Shown here piece after piece: positions 12,000 to 20,955 of a DNA stretch of 58,177 bases. The stretch covers positions 1,092,902-1,151,078 of the forward strand of contig CAJNDS010000557.1 in assembly GCA_905221605.1 (NCBI GenBank), in the 5' to 3' direction. This DNA is from Symbiodinium natans (lineage: Eukaryota; Sar; Dinophyceae; Suessiales; Symbiodiniaceae). The stretch's first letter is position 1. Each line of letters begins with the position of its first letter. The position numbers were made by a program, and so were the translations under genes. A model generated the notes under the pieces. The model worked only from the letters and a program-made list of their open reading frames with translations, did no database searches and had not been told where the DNA came from.

Positions 12000-14397
12000 A
12001 GCAGTAAGCAGTAAGCAGTAAGTAGTAAGTAGTAAGTAGTACGTAGTACGTAGTAGGTAGTAAGGAGTAAGTAGTAAGTAGTAAGTAGCAAGTAGTAAGT
12101 AGCAAGCAGTAAGCAGCAAGTAGTAAGCAGTACTCCTAGCCGGCGAGACCATTTGTCAGACAGCCTTCTCTCTAGAGCGCCTGGATATTTGCACAGCACA
12201 CTGTTCTTCATCTTGGCAAGCCATGTCAGAGTTCTCCGTAGACCCTGAGGGATGTGTATAGTCATACATGAGGTAGTTAACATTCATATAGGGTTTATAA
12301 GGGTTTAGGGGTTTAGGGTTTAGGGTTTATCACATACTTAAAATAGATAGCCTAGCCGCATCAGGCTGACGGAGATCCTCAGCAATCCGAAGGCCCAGGG
12401 TTCTTTGGGGTCGATTGTGCTGTTAAGGCGGGCGATGTCCTCCCCCCAATGCCCAATGCGATTCGCGCAGCTAGGAGGCAAGTAGTCAGAAGTGGCATTT
12501 TGGGGGTAGCGAGCTCGTAGAGCCCAATTAAGGCCAGAGCCCTGAGGACGATTTAGAGCAGCAGCAAGTGGGCACGGTGAATCGCCCTGCCAATTTTCAA
12601 AGTAAACGCCTCACTCTGCACCTTTCAACTCAATGTAAGAAGCGGCCAGGTCGCAGCCTATTTTCAAACGCTGGAGCTGGATGTGCATGAGAGCAGGGCT
12701 TTGTTCCACATCTTGGATAATGGCCGCTCGGGCTTTTGGGGGCTCAGGCCCTGCTGAGGCGTTGCCCCAATCCCGGAGCCCCACACCCCCTAAATGGAGG
12801 TTTACGATATTGGGGTACCTTATTGGGGTCCTTACTATTTTTTTGGGGGGGCCCCCTATTTGCGTAAACCCCTAAATGGGTTTAGGGTCGGCAGGCTTTA
12901 GGGCTTTAAGCCCCAGACCACGCAAAAGAACCCAAGACGACTTAACACCAAGATGCAACGACCTAAAAACTTGGGCCTCAAACTTTTCCAGCAAGAGGGG
13001 AGTCCTTCCCCCCGAAATTTTTTCTGTGCTTGTGCAGTTTTAGGGTTTCAAGGTTTCAGGCGTTACGGAAGCCCTAAACCCTAAACCCCGAGAGCAAAAC
13101 CCTGAACCCTGAAGCCTAAACTCATGGTTTTACGGTTTCAGGGTCTTAGGGTTTACTCCCTCGGCCCCTCCAATCGGGAGATGCGTTCGAGCCAAGGTGA
13201 TGGCGAGGCGAGGTGGGCTTAGGGTTTCGGGGTCGCCGGTTCAGGGTCGAGGGGTTAAGGGTTTAGCGGCCTAGGGTTTAGGGTTTAGGGTTTAGGGTTT
13301 AGGGTTCAGGGTCTTTCAAGCGGTGCTCTTGACCGATGTCTTGTTCGGCAGAAGGCCCAGTCCGTGAACCTACTGCCCTGCTTCCTTCGCAAACGTCTGC
13401 AAGACCCTAAAACCTAAACTTTGGAGTATGGCTGGACGGGTGGAACCTAAACTTCACACACGGTGGACTCCTAACTTGCTGGATGCCCCCACATGCCCTG
13501 AAGTGAGGGCCGGAACCAGCACCCCAAGTCCTAAGCCCCTGGGCAATCCCCCGCCAGCATGTATTGTAACATCTTCAACCCTGCCAGCTCCTACTTCTGA
13601 GGGCGGCGCACAAGGAGAAACCGAAGAAATGCTCGGAATCACATGCCGCGGCTGCTGAGGGCGACGCGAAGCACAGTCCTAAGCCCCACGGAGCCCTGAG
13701 CCCTAGGCCAGAAGACCACTCGCCCACATCTAAGGGTAGCTTCATGGTACCTGACTGCGGTCCCTGTACCTTCTTTCAGGAGTTCCGAAGTATGGGCCCT
13801 GGGGTCCCCATTTAAGGGCCCATGCGAAGGGACTACTGGAACTACCCGAAGACCACAATCATAACATGAGGAGCTTCAGCCCTAAGTCCGCGAGGCTGCG
13901 CTCCCATTAGTTGGCCGACAGCAGCAGGCTTCTGTGCTTTTGTAGTGGCGCCCTGAGCAGGTGACTCGTGAAGAGTTCATAGACGGAATCCTTCGCTGTA
14001 AGGGTGGGGCCAGAGCCATCGATGCCTGGCTTCGAGTTTGGAACAAGCAACATCAAGGAATTGCTGGTTCTTCAGGTTGGATATCTAGGGTTTAGGGTTT
14101 AGGTTTTAGGGTTTAGGGTTTAGGGTTTAGGGTTAGACGGAAAGACCAGACCTCATCAAGGATGTGGAGCTTCGGCTCCTTGACCTTAGAGTCGTTTTTT
14201 GCAGAGCAAGATTCACCCACCCTCTCTTACTCACGTCTCCAACAGCTGAACTTCAAACTTTTTGGGTTTCCTCATTTAGCAGGAAGAATAGAGCTTATCC
14301 TCTTTTTTTTCTCCCTTGGTTATGGGAGAAGTAAGCTTAGGACCAGATCCAGATGCATGCCGACCTGCGGCAGTTGGACCGCAAAGTCGTCAAGCTC
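6361..14397 (+). CDS. Gene A: voltage-gated-type cation channel with EF-hands (partial, spliced)
   Basis: Ten exons join in phase into about 189 residues: pore helix and P-loop ([12 protein letters not shown]), S6 ([20 protein letters not shown]), an amphipathic linker ([14 protein letters not shown]), EF-hand 1 ([12 protein letters not shown]), an interhand helix, EF-hand 2 (LDNGDGEVTREE) and a tail ([14 protein letters not shown]). The order matches single-domain Ion_trans channels followed by an EF-hand pair, which I know from dinoflagellates. The expected role is Ca2+-modulated cation flux across a membrane; this is inferred from family. S1-S5 were not found upstream, so either they lie in unrecognised exons or the N gap, or the gene is truncated. 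Every acceptor is AG|G; donors are GC (6), GA (2) and GT (1). EF loop 1 has Arg at position 12 and loop 2 has Leu at position 1, so each lacks one usual ligand. Gene B is a tandem paralogue. Confidence 0.82.
6602..7530 (+). mobile_element. Decayed LINE-type retroelement, copy 1 (RT fragment)
   Basis: The region 7240-7520 reads [15 protein letters not shown], then [20 protein letters not shown], then [16 protein letters not shown]. This is the DG...LP...WP...PK...RPI..S..YR.W signature of the N-terminal part of a non-LTR reverse transcriptase domain. The upstream part (6602-7010) carries [19 protein letters not shown], which matches copy 2. Reading frame is lost at least twice and no catalytic F/YxDD block is present, so the copy is dead. 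Confidence 0.8.
7640..8138 (+). CDS. Lys/Arg-rich open frame in intron, unknown
   Basis: A frame of 138 codons (from ATG at 7722) with a strongly basic C-terminal half ([35 protein letters not shown]) and one C-x2-C pair ([10 protein letters not shown]). It lies between the two reverse transcriptase copies and is probably part of the same retroelement, for example a nucleic-acid-binding segment. No family is recognised and no start is decided by context. Confidence 0.35.
8391..9070 (+). mobile_element. Decayed LINE-type retroelement, copy 2 (RT fragment)
   Basis: Homologous to copy 1: [20 protein letters not shown], then after one frameshift near 8770 [36 protein letters not shown] and [18 protein letters not shown]. 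It stops before the catalytic motifs, as copy 1 does. A shared 3' breakpoint with divergent sequence suggests two separate insertions or an old tandem duplication. Confidence 0.8.
9611..9663 (+). CDS. Gene A exon 2: P-loop exit
   Basis: Completes G across the junction and reads [17 protein letters not shown]. Acceptor AG at 9609-9610; donor GC at 9664-9665; phase 0. The intron before it lies at the same position as in gene B. Confidence 0.92.
9664..10205 (+). other. Gene A intron 2
   Basis: A GC-AG intron of 542 bp. Mostly unique sequence with no transposon or telomere-like tract seen. Gene B has no intron at this position. Confidence 0.8.
10206..10256 (+). CDS. Gene A exon 3: S6 helix
   Basis: Reads [17 protein letters not shown], a hydrophobic pore-lining helix. 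Acceptor AG at 10204-10205; donor GC at 10257-10258; phase 0 on both sides. Confidence 0.92.
10257..10802 (+). other. Gene A intron 3
   Basis: A GC-AG intron of 546 bp with one TTTAGGG tract at about 10275-10312. The position is absent from gene B, whose nearest intron falls three codons downstream. Confidence 0.8.
10803..10889 (+). CDS. Gene A exon 4: S6 end and linker
   Basis: Reads [20 protein letters not shown] then LILDKMRKK. Acceptor AG at 10801-10802; donor GT at 10890-10891, one of only two GT donors found. The boundary bases are repeated (AAGG / AGAGG), so the cut may slide by a few bases without changing the protein. Confidence 0.92.
10890..11418 (+). other. Gene A intron 4
   Basis: A GT-AG intron of 529 bp with scattered degenerate telomere-like units. 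No exon-like stretch seen. Confidence 0.8.
11419..11495 (+). CDS. Gene A exon 5: EF-hand 1
   Basis: Reads [14 protein letters not shown] then [12 protein letters not shown], the last Arg codon being split. Acceptor AG at 11417-11418; donor GC at 11496-11497; phase 2. In gene B this region is divided by two other introns. Confidence 0.93.
11528..11628. mobile_element. MITE-like inverted-repeat element, family 1, copy 1
   Basis: Begins GGGATGTTCCCCCCTGATAC and ends with the inverse (TTAGTATAAGGGGGAGTATCCC). The arms share TACTAGCAGTCCTT / GGGTTGTTAGTATA. About 100 bp, no coding capacity. Confidence 0.85.
11868..12135. repeat. 7-bp minisatellite (AGCAGTA and variants)
   Basis: About 38 units of AGCAGTA, AGGCAGT and AAGTAGT. 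Reverse translation gives a repetitive Tyr/Leu/Cys/Thr frame, which is an artefact. Confidence 0.97.
12365..12392 (+). CDS. Gene A exon 6: short interhand exon
   Basis: A 28-nt exon reading LTEILSNPK after one base that completes Arg. Acceptor AG at 12363-12364; donor GC at 12393-12394. Gene B encodes LEQMLSHPK at the same place. Confidence 0.9.
12650..12722 (+). CDS. Gene A exon 7: interhand helix and EF-hand 2 start
   Basis: Reads [15 protein letters not shown] then RALFHILDN plus one base of Gly. Acceptor AG at 12648-12649; donor GC at 12723-12724. The preceding intron is at the same site as in gene B. Confidence 0.93.
12723..13196 (+). other. Gene A intron 7
   Basis: A GC-AG intron holding a family 5 inverted-repeat element (12796-12873) and degenerate telomere-like sequence (about 13060-13155). 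Confidence 0.7.
12796..12873. mobile_element. MITE-like inverted-repeat element, family 5, copy 1
   Basis: Ends GGAGGTTTACG and CGTAAACCCC are inverted. The interior TATTGGGGTACCTTATTGGG matches the reverse complement of the sequence near 32750. Confidence 0.75.
13197..13207 (+). CDS. Gene A exon 8: 11-nt microexon
   Basis: GTGATGGCGAG preceded by AG (13195-13196) and followed by GC (13208-13209). Joined to the flanking exons it supplies the missing part of Gly plus Asp-Gly-Glu, giving DNGDGEVTREEF, as in gene B. Without it the phases of exons 7 and 9 do not match. The match is short, so the call rests on phase, splice context and paralogue agreement together. Confidence 0.7.
13208..13960 (+). 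other. Gene A intron 8
   Basis: A GC-AG intron of 753 bp with a TTTAGGG tract at about 13272-13305. The 76-codon forward frame at 13428-13658 is Pro/Thr rich and unrecognised. Confidence 0.7.
13961..14020 (+). CDS. Gene A exon 9: EF-hand 2 end and tail
   Basis: Reads [20 protein letters not shown] exactly in phase 0. Acceptor AG at 13959-13960; donor GA at 14021-14022. The preceding intron position is shared with gene B. Confidence 0.94.
14341..14397 (+). CDS. Gene A exon 10: C-terminal helix
   Basis: Reads [19 protein letters not shown] after AG at 14339-14340, continuing the conserved tail. A GC donor is possible at 14398. If unspliced the frame runs on for twelve codons into a telomere-like tract and stops at 14434-14436, so the true C-terminus is undecided. 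Confidence 0.85.
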
Positions 14398-16091
14398 GCC
14401 ACTTGGCCTTTCAAGGGTTTAGGGTTTAGGGTTTAGGGTTTAGGGTTTAGGGTCTTCTCTGCATATGCCTGGTAGTTGGGTCGGAAGAATTTCTCATAGT
14501 GTCCCCTCAAGAGTCCCTACATAAGTGTACTGGAGTTATCTCCCCCAACGCCCTTATTCTCACTATTAAGGCCCCTAGAGTCGTTGCTAGGGTTGAAGCG
14601 TGTCCGGATTCCACAGGTGTCTCCCGGCTGTTGCGATAGACGCAGAGCCTGCCATTCCAGGTGAAATCCTTGCAGAGAGCAAATGTCATCAAGCAGCCGC
14701 GGCCAAGACTCCTGGCTTGAACTCAGAGTTTAGGGTTTAGGGTTTAGGGTTTAGGGTTTAAGGGTTTAGGGTTTAGGGTGTAGGCAATGAGGCAATCAGG
14801 GATCACGAGGGACCAGATCACGAGCTTGCAGCTTTTTTCGTCTTGGCTACTTACCGGCGTGCTACCCCCTAATCCCTAAACCCTAAACCCTAAACCCTAA
14901 ACCCTTAACCCTTAACCCTTAACCCTTAACCCAAAACCCAGAACCCGAAACCCTAAACCCTAAACTACTAAACCCCAAACTACTAAACCCCGAAACCCCT
15001 AGATAAACCCTAAACCCTCTTGCTTTGCTGTCGGCTTGGCAGAAGGTTGGAGGCGCCCGAGGTGCCCCACAGCCTCCCCAAGCCCTCAACATGCCTAAGC
15101 CCTCATTAGAGTTTAGGGTTGAGGGTTTAGGGTTTGGGGTTTAGGGTTTAGGGTTTAGAACCACCCAAACAAAAGAAACATGTTCTCCATTTATAAGGGT
15201 AACATAGGGATTATTCATTTTCTTGGGCGGTTCTTAAGCCAAGAGTAGTGATTGCGAAGCCCCAAGTCTGAAAGCCCACGCCGATCCACACCAGGCCGCC
15301 AGCATGCCGAGTTGAAGCGCGCGAACGGCCTAAAGGCTCAGCTAAGCGACGTTTTTAAGCTACTGTGGTCGAAGGGTTTAGGGTTTAGGGTTTAGGGTCT
15401 GAGAGTCGGGATGCAGGAGCTGACTTCGTCTATAGCTTGAGCGTGGAAACAGATCGCGATTCAGCTTCGACAGCCGGAATCCAGGGTGTCGCCGAGTTTT
15501 TACAGGGATTTGCCCCCAAAATGCCACAAAGCATCGAACCTGGTTTCTCAGCCAGGGTTTTAGGGTTTAGGGTTTAGGGTTCAGGGTTTAGGGCCCAGCC
15601 GCAAATTCAGAACCCTCTCCTCATCAGCGATGCTTGCCCTGCAGGTCTTTCAATTTGCAGGGCAGCGCGGGCCGCAGCCAGAAAGACGCCCAGGGTCAAG
15701 CGCTTTAGAGTGTTTGGCGTGGGGTTTATATATATATATAGTATTATTACGTATATATATATATATATATGTATATGTATATATATATACATACATATAT
15801 ATAATATTTTTTTTTGGGCGGGGGGGGGGGGGGGGGGCCCGTGGTGCGAAGAAATCTATAGTTTTTGTCAGGCCCCCGGCTTGCCAAAGAGCAAAACCAC
15901 CCGAGTATTTCATGCTCCAGTGATGAGCGCGCCGACGTGACAACGGTTTAGGGTTTAGGGTTTAGGGTTTAGGGTTTAGGGTTTAGGGTTTAGGGTTTAG
16001 GGTTTAGGGTTTAGGGTTTAGGGTTCAGCATGCCCATGGCTCATGTTCATGGGGGGGATTCCCCCAAATCATGAACCTTTTTGGGTGCGCT
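14398..16091. other. Spacer rich in telomere-like tracts
   Basis: Tracts lie at about 14414-14452, 14726-14782 (TTTAGGG), 14870-15015 (CCCTAAA), 15112-15165, 15374-15398, 15558-15592 and 15943-16026. An AT microsatellite lies at 15726-15806, followed by a poly(G) run at about 15818-15838. Orientation switches repeatedly. No exon recognised. Confidence 0.7.
15180..15252. mobile_element. MITE-like element, family 2, inverted partial copy
   Basis: TTCTCC...AAGGGTAACATAGGGATTATT...GGCGGTTCTTAAGCC aligns with the reverse complement of the element at 25940-26047. Its outer arm is eroded. Confidence 0.6.
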
Positions 16092-16169
16092 TTGGGATGT
16101 TCCCCCCTTATTCTAGCAGTCCTTTAATGGGGATTATAACAGGGGGTACTATAAGGGGGAACATCCCAA
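16092..16169. mobile_element. MITE-like inverted-repeat element, family 1, copy 2
   Basis: Starts TTGGGATGTTCCCCCCTTAT and ends in the inverse TATAAGGGGGAACATCCCAA. It is the cleanest copy of the family, with near-perfect terminal arms. Confidence 0.9.
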
Positions 16170-18161
16170 CCTAAACCCTATCCCATGCCCCAAACCCAAG
16201 ACCTGGAAACCCACACCTAAAACCCCAAAGACACCACCCGAGTGCACATTAGAAGATTCTGCAGATAAGCTGTTCTTGGAATCTAAGGTTCGGACCGAAT
16301 GGTTCAGGTTTGTCAGGCCGAATGGTTCAGGGCTGTCTGGTGGGTTGGTCAGGTTTAGGGTTTAGGGTTTAGGGGTTAGGGGTTAGGGGTTAGGGGTTAG
16401 GGGTTAGGGGTTTAGGGTTAGGGTTTAGGGTTTAAGTTTAGGGTTTAGGGTTGACCGGACTTCTTGCAGTCGTGTATGCAGCTGATCCATATGCCTTTTC
16501 AGAGGTTGTCCATCTCTGCTTTGATGCCCAGGCACACGGCAAGCTTTCACCCGCTGACGTAGCAACTTGAGTCGCGAGTGGTAGAGATCCCCCTCTCGTG
16601 GGCGGGTAGCATGCAGCTCAGCACCCAAGACGTTCAGCGACCAAATCGATTGTTCAACCACAAGCTTCTAGGTAGCCGACCTGACTCGAAGAAGCTCCCA
16701 AATACCCAAAACCTTCTGAGTCCTTCAGGGTCTGTGGTCTCAGGGGCCGAGCCTAGGCCCGAAGGCTCAGAGTTTTTCGGGTTTAGGGTTTAGGGTTTAG
16801 GGTTTAGGGTTTCGGGTGTAGGGTTTAGGGGGTAGGGTTTAAGGGTTTACTGGCCCTGGGCCTGTGTGGGGTTTCGCGGGGCCCCTTTTTGCCGAAGCTG
16901 GTGCATTTGGTCCTCTTGCGTCTGTGGTGTCAAAAAGGAGCTCGGACAGCCCAATGCCCCTCAGTGTGCAGAAAAGCCTGCAACTGCCAGTAAGACTGCT
17001 ATCATGAACTTCTTGAAGGAACACCCGGTAACTTGCAAGGCATTGGGTTCCGTCTTTGCGTGCCGTTCCGGGCATGGCGCCCGGGGGTGCCATCTCGAAA
17101 AGCCCCCTGCTGGCTTCCTCAGGGGTGGAGGGTCCGCATAAGGAAGCCTCTGGAGCGTCCTGTAGCAGACTTTCCTGTTAGGCTGGTGAAAGAAAGCGGA
17201 AGTAAGTTGCCGTGATCCGGAGGCAAAGAAAAATCTACCATAGGCAAAGAGCCCTGTCATGGTAACTTAATCGAATTCCTGGGCATCAGGACGGTTTGTA
17301 AGGGGGTGCCGGCTCAAAACACTCAAACCCTGATCCCTGAACCCTAAACCTAAACCCTAATCCCTAAACCCCAAACCCCATACCCCAAACCCTAAGCTTT
17401 AGGGTTTAGGGTTTAGGGTTTGGTGTTTAGGGTTTAGGGTCCTAAACCCTAAACCCTAGACCCCATGGCCTCCTGGGTTTTTTTGGAGGGCCCTCGAAGT
17501 CTCGACGTGACTTCGAGGAAGTCCGTTCCACGTGAACCGCGATCTCCAGTCCACACGCGCTGTTGAGAGATGGGAGCCTGAACTGCAAACCTGGACGGTT
17601 TCGGGTTTAGGGTTTAGGGTTTAGGGCAACCTGCGCAACAACCCTAAACCCTAACCCCTAAGCCCTAAACCCTAAACCCCAGTAAGAGCTACAAGAACAT
17701 TGACATGTTTGACATGGGCTGAGATGCCGCCGGTGCTCGGGTACCACAGGGGCTGAAAAGCAGTACAGTAAAGTCTGAGTTCCGAACAATCGTGTTCAGA
17801 TGTTTTGGTAACCCCCTGAAGACCCAAAGAACCTTAAAGGTCAGTTACGCTTTCAAAAGATCAAGGCAAACATCACATTTCCAAAGCTCACCCGCGTGTT
17901 TGGGCTCTTGCCAGAGCAGTGTCGGAAGTTGCGGATAGAGTCTACTTGGAGGTTCAAGGGTACACATAACTCCACTTCTAAGTCTACTTGTAACCTACTT
18001 AGGATAAGTACCCGTGAACCTCCAAGCAGAGGCGGCGTGGGATCTACCCAAAATGGGTCGACCCCTCCACCACGTGTTTGATGCAAAGTTCCGGGCCAGG
18101 TCAGGCCCATTTCGAACCTAGGTAGGCCCTTGGGACACTTTATGTATTTTCCCTTATCATC
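16170..18161. other. Spacer, no supported gene
   Basis: Telomere-like tracts at about 16350-16455 (including a run of GGGGTTA variants), 16780-16850, 17330-17460 (both orientations) and 17603-17690. Reverse-strand frames at 16425-16661 and forward frames at 16866-17141 lack recognisable domains. A short inverted pair near 17946-17958 and 18016-18030 (CTTGGAGGTTCA / GAACCTCCAAG) could form a stem. Confidence 0.6.
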
Positions 18162-18191
18162 GGTTTAAGAGGATCATATTTCGGAATAATC

Positions 18192-18222
<31 letters not shown>

Positions 18223-18398
18223 TGCTACCCCCCCCCCCGTAGCGCCTAGGTTTTACTTAAAAGAGTATTTTTTTCGTAGGATTTACTAAAAAACGTGTTT
18301 TTTTGAATCGCATGAACGGAATGGAGGATACTGCCCAACACATAGGCGACAGACGCAGCAAGTAGTGCAACACAGCGTGCGACGGAATCATGTTACAC

Positions 18399-18894
18399 GT
18401 GTTTTTGCTTCTGTGCTAGAAAAGACAGGCCTGTAATTAAACTTGTTTATACACTACATTAATTAAAACATAATGCGTAATAGGCAACCTGACCTAGTGG
18501 CTTCACTTAAGCATTCATTGAATGAGCTAAAACATGTTCCGTCTTCTTTTCGTGAACAAGCACAGTACTTAATTTAACTAAAGTTTTTGGTTTCTGGAAA
18601 ATAACATACGTACAGTCTTTCCAACAGTTTGATTAGTCTTCTGAAGGTGTTTTTGCTTCTGTGCTAGAAAAGACAGGCCTTTAATTAAACTTGTTCATAC
18701 ACTACATTAATTAAAACATAATGCGTAATAGGGAACCTGACCTAATGGCTTCACTTAAGCATTCATTGAATGAGCTAAAACATGTTCCTTCTTCTTTTCG
18801 TGAACAAGCACAGTACTTAATTTAACTAAAGTTTTTGGTTTCTGGAAAATGACATACGTAAAGTCTTTCCAACAGTTTGATTAGTCTTCTGAAG
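18399..18894. repeat. Tandem duplication, 2 x 248 bp
   Basis: Copies 18399-18646 and 18647-18894 begin GTGTTTTTGCTTCTGTGCTA and end GATTAGTCTTCTGAAG. They have equal length and only a handful of substitutions, so the duplication is recent. Confidence 0.97.
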
Positions 18895-19460
18895 GGTTAA
18901 GTAAATAAATTGAGTTCGTAGACCAATAAATAACGAAAGGAATTCAATGAACTAAACTTACTAAGAACAGTAACTACGGCCTTTTGTTTGCTGATATTAA
19001 TGTAGTCAAAATCATTTAAATTGTGGATTTAGTTTACTTAAAGGTGAAGCAAATGAATGAAACTAATTAGTATACCCTTAACTAAACGAATTCGAGAATT
19101 TAAATTAAACAAGCCACGATCCTTAACAACAATTCAATTGGTTCAGCTTGACTAGATTAATTACTTTCAAAGAATGCTTTAATAGGCCTTCCCAAGAAAA
19201 AACTACATTTAGTTTCTTATTCTAAGAGGTAGATAGCATTCAACTAACTAAATGTCTATCCATTTTTTACTTCAACCTCAACCAGACTAAATGAATGACA
19301 GCTGTAAAGCAAATTAGATTAATTAAAGCCTACTTATCAGGAAACTTGACCTCGTCGCGTCATTTAGGCATTACATCGATTAGATAAAATGTTACTTACA
19401 TCACAGTTTTTAACAAATAGTTGAATTAGCTTTATTGCTGCTGCACTGTGCTCTCTGAAC
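18895..19460. other. AT-rich unique segment of foldback element
   Basis: Rich in TTAATTAA-like and ACTAAA phrases, with no telomere-like tract and no open frame worth reporting. Confidence 0.7.
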
Positions 19461-20785
19461 AACCAAAAACCAATTCTGGAGGCCTATACAAGGCAGGCTG
19501 TCACGAAAAGATTGGTTTTTTAGGGACAGTACAGCACTTTGGGGATCTGAAGGGCTGAAAGTGCTGTGCTGTCCCTAAAAAAGCAATCCCAGAAGCGGAA
19601 AACGCTGTACTGTCCCTAAAAACCTAAAAAAACAATTCTGGGGACCTGTACAGGCAGCCCCTCTTCAAAAGATTGGTTTTTAGGGACAGCACAGCACTTT
19701 CAGCATCTCAGACCCTCAAAGTGCTGTACTGTCCCTAAAAAACCAATCCCATAAACATAAAGTGCCGTACTGTCCCTAAAAAACCTAAAAAACCAATTCT
19801 GGAGGCCTATACAGGTAGACCCTCACGAAAAGATTTGTTTTTTAGGGACAGTACAGCACTTTCAGCACCTCAGGCCTTCAAAGTGCCGCACTGTCCCTAA
19901 AAAACCAATCCCAGAAGCAGAACGTGCCGTACTGTCCCTAAAAAACCTAAAAAACCAATTCTGGTAGCCTATAGAGCCAGGCACTCTTCCAAAGATTGGT
20001 TTTTTAGGGACAGTACAGCACTTTCAGCACCTCAGGCCTTCAAAGTGCCGTACTGTCCCAAAAAAACCAATCCCAGAAGCAGAAAGTGCTGTACTGTCCC
20101 TAAAAAACGTAAAAAACCAATTCTGGAGGCCTATACAGGTAGACCCTCACGAAAAGATTGGTTTTTTAGGGACAGTACAGCACTTTCAGCATCTCAGGCC
20201 TTCAAAGTGCCGTGCTGTCCCTAAAAAGCCAATCTTTGGAAGAGGGCCTGTCTGTATAGGCCACCAGAATTGGTTTTTTAGGTTTTTTAGGGACAGTACG
20301 GCACTTTCTGCTTCTGGGATTGGTTTTTTAGGGACAGTACAGCACTTTCAGCACCTCAGGCCTTCAAAGTGCCGTACTGTCCCTGAAAAACCAATCTTTG
20401 GAAGAGGGCCTGTCTGTATAGGCCACCAGAATTGGTTTTTTAGGTTTTTTAGGGACAGTACGGCACTTTCTGCTTCTGGGATTGGTTTTTTAGGGACAGT
20501 ACAGCACTTGCTGCACCTGATGCCTTCGAAGTGCCGCACTGTCCCTAAAAACCAATCTTTGGAAGAGTGCCTGTCTGTATAGGTCACCAGTACGGCATTT
20601 TGGGCTTCTGGGATTGGTTTGTTAGGGACAGTACAGCACTTTCAGCACCTGCCCTAAAAAAACAATCTTTGGCAGAGAGCCTGTCTGTATAGGCCAGCAG
20701 AATTGGTTATTTAGGTTTTTAGGGGACAGTACAGCATTTCCGGCTTCTGGGATTGGTTTTTTAGGGACAGTACGGCACTTTCACT
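19461..20785. repeat. Palindromic hairpin array
   Basis: Repeated hairpins with stem TTTAGGGACAGTACAGCACT and its inverse around short loops, alternating with spacers AACCAATTCTGGAGGCCTAT or CCCAGAAGCAGAAAGTGC. Period is about 160 bp. Left of about 20198 the spacers run in one orientation, right of it in the other (CTTCTGGGATTGG, GGCCACCAGAATTGG), so the whole array is also a large inverted repeat. Stem differences such as GTACGGC/GTACAGC are partly compensatory. Confidence 0.93.
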
Positions 20786-20955
20786 CCTAAACCCTAAACC
20801 CTCCAAGAGGCAAGTCATCTGAGGCCGGTATCTGAGACAGGGAAGAAAATGAGACCTAGGTACTAGGGGGGGGGGGTACCATATATATGTGTACATATAT
20901 ACATATATATATATATACGGCCCTTAAAGGGTTTAAGAGGATCATATATCGGAAT

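Larger units (their letters stand above)
11496..12364 (+). other. Gene A intron 5
   Basis: A GC-AG intron of 869 bp. It contains a family 1 inverted-repeat element, a 7-bp minisatellite and a TTTAGGG tract at about 12297-12328. All long open frames inside it are repeat artefacts. Confidence 0.8.
18162..20955. mobile_element. 2.8-kb AT-rich foldback element (candidate novel transposon)
   Basis: Bounded by 26-bp direct repeats GGTTTAAGAGGATCATATTT.. (18162-18187) and GGTTTAAGAGGATCATATAT.. (20930-20955) that differ at one base. Inside them are inverted ends: on the left an AT run then GCTACCCCCCCCCC..CCTAGG (to about 18251), on the right CCTAGGTACTAGGGGGGGGG then TACC and an AT run (from about 20856). 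The left part (18250-19460) is AT rich with no long open frame; the right part is a palindromic array. No transposase is visible, so it would be non-autonomous. Its composition contrasts sharply with both flanks. Confidence 0.7.

Noticed and set aside
11589-12283. Tyr/Leu/Cys/Thr-repeat open frames of 95-187 codons
   Set aside because: Artefact of the 7-bp minisatellite within gene A intron 5.
19461-20785. CRISPR-like repeat-spacer array
   Set aside because: Repeats are long palindromes with conserved, not variable, spacers; the array inverts at its centre; and the genome is eukaryotic.
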